Assembly: GCA_023412455.1 (NCBI GenBank)
Contig: JAEYNQ010000100.1
Coordinates: forward strand, 1 to 6,934
Origin: Bacillota bacterium
GTDB taxonomy: Bacteria > Bacillota > Clostridia > Lachnospirales > Cellulosilyticaceae
DNA length: 6,934 bases
Reading direction: 5' to 3'
Under the pieces are notes generated by a model. It made no database searches. It saw only the letters and a list, made by a program, of their open reading frames with translations, and was not told the DNA's origin. This document shows positions 5,426-6,934 of this stretch, piece by piece. The translations under genes were made by a program, and so were the position numbers. How positions within the stretch are numbered: position 1 is the stretch's first letter; each line of letters begins with the position of its first letter.

Positions 5426-6117
5426 TGATGCTTATATTATTAGAACTTATTATCTTGTGTATAGGAATGACTGTTTATATTCTTTATCATGGTTTCAAAC
5501 AATATCTAGGGATTATGAGTAGTAAAATTATCTACTGGTGTAGCCTCTTATTTATGAGTATCGCCATTAATAGTGCCTTAGCTGCCTCTTATCCTGATTA
5601 TTTTTCCTTTAGCTATTATGCCAACACCCATACTTTGTGGTCTTTGTGCGGTATAGCCTTAGGTTGCCTTTTGCTTTACTTGATCTCTCCCACCTCTCTA
5701 TTCAATAGGAGTAAAAAGGCCAAAAAAAAGAAGCCTCTTCCTCTCGAAGAAGCTACTGCTTCAATACCTGCAATCCCTTCTTCTGTAGAAGAGCCTTTGC
5801 CTGCCACTAGCCCCAATCTATTTTTAAAGGAAATACAATTTGAATCCTTTATAGAAATTATTTGTTGGCTATCCTTTGTGTTCACTGTTAGTTTAGAGGC
5901 CTACGTCACCTTATTAGGTCACTGGTTTTTATCCTCTCCTTTGCTGATGAGCATTAAGAATATGACTTGCCTCATGATGATGGGCACACTTCCTCTTACC
6001 ATTCGTCAACTGACTTTTTATATTCATGCTCTTCGCTCTTCCAAGGGTGAGCAAGAGCTGGCAGAAACGCAATTGCAATTCTACCGCAAGCTCAATACCC
6101 AAAAGAATAAACTCTAG
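5425..6117 (+). CDS. Unrecognised five-TM membrane protein with Lys/Pro-rich linker
   Basis: I do not recognise this 230-residue protein. Hydrophobic segments are seen at about 2-22, 33-55, 70-88, 143-165 and 175-200. Between the third and fourth lies a cytoplasmic-looking linker: a basic block RSKKAKKKK (95-103), then a Pro/Ala/Glu/Ser-rich stretch to about 130. The C-terminus (about 203-230) is charged and helical, probably inside. The ORF opens ATGATG; the spacing from AAGGAG favours 5428, giving 229 residues. The start overlaps the stop of the 617-residue gene (TAATG), so the two are co-translated and may form a membrane complex; the partner's large outside domain and this protein's internal linker would complement each other. 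There is no transporter, permease or enzyme motif that I can name. The basic block is encoded by an A8 run with frameshift-like surroundings. The gene ends in the CTAG shared with the convergent permease. Confidence 0.8.
   Translation: MMLILLELIILCIGMTVYILYHGFKQYLGIMSSKIIYWCSLLFMSIAINSALAASYPDYFSFSYYANTHTLWSLCGIALGCLLLYLISPTSLFNRSKKAKKKKPLPLEEATASIPAIPSSVEEPLPATSPNLFLKEIQFESFIEIICWLSFVFTVSLEAYVTLLGHWFLSSPLLMSIKNMTCLMMMGTLPLTIRQLTFYIHALRSSKGEQELAETQLQFYRKLNTQKNKL
5707..5754 (+). other. Possible dnaX-like -1 frameshift signal
   Basis: An in-frame slippery heptamer A AAA AAG (5724-5730) is the end of an A8 run (5722-5729) encoding Lys100-Lys102. A Shine-Dalgarno-like AGGAG (5707-5711) lies 12 nt upstream. 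A hairpin follows: TCTTC (5736-5740), loop CTCTC, GAAGA (5746-5750), extended past one mismatch by AGC (5732-5734) with GCT (5752-5754). The inner stem starts 5 nt after the heptamer. The -1 frame from 5730 reads 26 codons to a TAG at 5808-5810, giving a product of about 128 residues with only the first three membrane segments. The elements are present; their use is a guess. Confidence 0.3.
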
Positions 6118-6815
6118 TACTGGCGTCTTTCAAATAGCATATAGCCCACTGAGAATAAGAGTATACTATAAGCTCCTATTAATCCTGTAACCATCAGAAG
6201 GTTTGAAAAGGGAACTGTTGCCCCTATAAATAATTTGTACCAGTTGGTGTAGGAAGTAAAAAGGTAGCTGTATAAGCCAGGTACTAGGTTACCTATGACG
6301 CCTATTCCAATATAACTTAGAATAGAAAACAGAAAGGTAGAGGAACTATTTCTTGTTAGCTGAGAAATCAAAATAGCCATAAGAACTATAGGAAGAAGGG
6401 CTAAAAGAGACACCCCATGGGCAACGATTAAATCTATACACAGCTCAAAACTAAAGCTTCCTTTGATAAGCTGTACGATATTCCCTATAACTAAGGTTCC
6501 TACTAGCAAGGTTCCCACATAAGCAAGAAGCACCAATAGTTTACTTACGAAGACCTCAAAGTGACTAACTGGCCTTATCAAAATGGCTCTTATGGAGCCT
6601 TCTTCTTGCTCAGCTGTAAAAAAATCCGTTACTAACATAAAACTAATGAGAGGGCAAATGATACTAGTCATGATATTTAGGAAACTATAGGGGGCACGCA
6701 AAATAAGGCTTCCTACCAAACAAATTCCCATCATTATGACCCACAAAATTTTATATTTAGGTCGCACTAGCACCTTCATACCTTCATTATAAAAGCCTGC
6801 ACCTATAGACTTCAT
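6114..6815 (-). CDS. ABC-2 type exporter permease
   Basis: A 233-residue inner-membrane permease of an ABC export system, paired with the ATP-binding protein encoded just upstream. Six hydrophobic segments are seen at about 22-39, 46-66, 92-112, 132-152, 160-178 and 207-227. The ABC-2 hallmark lies between the second and third: TAEQEEGSIRAILIRPVS (67-84), followed by HFEVFVSKLL, the cytoplasmic segment that contacts the ATPase. The end, LFERRQY, is a usual ABC-2 C-terminus. The length is typical of small ABC-2 permeases. The ATG is preceded at 7 nt by GGAGG (6827-6823) and overlaps the stop of the ATPase gene as ATGA. The substrate cannot be told from the sequence; peptides, drugs or ions such as sodium are all seen in this family. 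Its stop codon overlaps that of the convergent 230-residue membrane protein gene in CTAG. Confidence 0.88.
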   Translation of the reverse strand: MKSIGAGFYNEGMKVLVRPKYKILWVIMMGICLVGSLILRAPYSFLNIMTSIICPLISFMLVTDFFTAEQEEGSIRAILIRPVSHFEVFVSKLLVLLAYVGTLLVGTLVIGNIVQLIKGSFSFELCIDLIVAHGVSLLALLPIVLMAILISQLTRNSSSTFLFSILSYIGIGVIGNLVPGLYSYLFTSYTNWYKLFIGATVPFSNLLMVTGLIGAYSILLFSVGYMLFERRQY

Positions 6816-6934
6816 GCCCTTTCCTCCTCTTTACGTGTACAATCCAAATAATAGTGTTCAAGACTTCCACTCTTCCTTAAAGCTTCTTCTAAAGCTACTA
6901 CTTTTATCAATTTACCCTCTTTCATAATACCTAT
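6812..6934 (-). CDS. ABC transporter ATP-binding protein, C-terminal 40 residues only
   Basis: The frame is open from the window edge to a TGA at 6814-6812. The 40 residues read IGIMKEGKLIKVVALEEALR and end in a segment with SLEHYYLDCT before a charged tail. This is the usual end of an ABC exporter ATPase: a strand with the pattern 'i..Gkli', then an 'eeL' helix, then 'sLEe.yl.lt'. The Walker A, Walker B and signature motifs would lie outside the window, upstream on this strand. The ATGA overlap with the permease start shows the two genes are translationally coupled and probably encode one exporter. It was identified from the C-terminal pattern and context, as no catalytic motif is visible. 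Confidence 0.75.
   Translation of the reverse strand: MGIMKEGKLIKVVALEEALRKSGSLEHYYLDCTRKEEERA

Noticed and set aside
5676..5885. A 69-codon minus-strand open frame opposite the linker of the 230-residue gene
   Set aside because: It arises from the Pro/Lys-rich linker read backwards, and has no ribosome binding site or recognisable feature.

Overview
The window looks like chromosomal DNA of a low-G+C Gram-positive bacterium (Bacillota, probably a clostridium relative). The reasons are AT-rich third positions (judged by eye, not computed), strong AGGAGG-type ribosome binding sites before most genes, a fused RibBA enzyme, and the clustered order riboflavin synthase - ribBA - ribH. I cannot name a genus.

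Region 1 (1-2310, plus strand) is the distal part of a riboflavin biosynthesis operon. It holds riboflavin synthase (lacking only about five N-terminal codons), the bifunctional RibBA, and lumazine synthase RibH, with gaps of 10-11 nt. RibBA makes both precursors: the pyrimidine branch from GTP and the four-carbon unit from ribulose 5-phosphate. RibH joins them into lumazine and riboflavin synthase dismutates lumazine to riboflavin. The deaminase/reductase gene ribD and any FMN riboswitch would lie upstream of the window. A large nested hairpin (2318-2384) ends the operon and also serves the convergent neighbour.

Region 2 (2362-3378, minus strand) is a single aldo/keto reductase of the YghZ / L-glyceraldehyde-3-phosphate reductase type, with a plausible promoter of its own.

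Region 3 (3379-3571) is a divergent intergenic region. It has a good minus-strand promoter, a perfect 18-bp palindrome, a smaller inverted repeat and a TATAAT box facing the plus strand.

Region 4 (3572-6117, plus strand) is a two-gene unit of membrane proteins I do not recognise. The 617-residue protein has four predicted membrane segments and a large outside domain free of cysteine and tryptophan. The 230-residue protein has five predicted membrane segments and a basic, proline-rich linker. Their reading frames overlap by one base. This is the least explained part of the window. The linker codons of the second gene also contain a dnaX-like arrangement of frameshift signals.

Region 5 (6114-6934, minus strand) is the end of an ABC exporter operon: the tail of an ATP-binding protein overlapping an ABC-2 type permease by ATGA. 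The permease converges on region 4 so closely that the two stop codons share the tetranucleotide CTAG, with no terminator between them.

I see no tRNA, rRNA, CRISPR array, insertion sequence or prophage signature. No gene-free stretch exceeds 300 bases.
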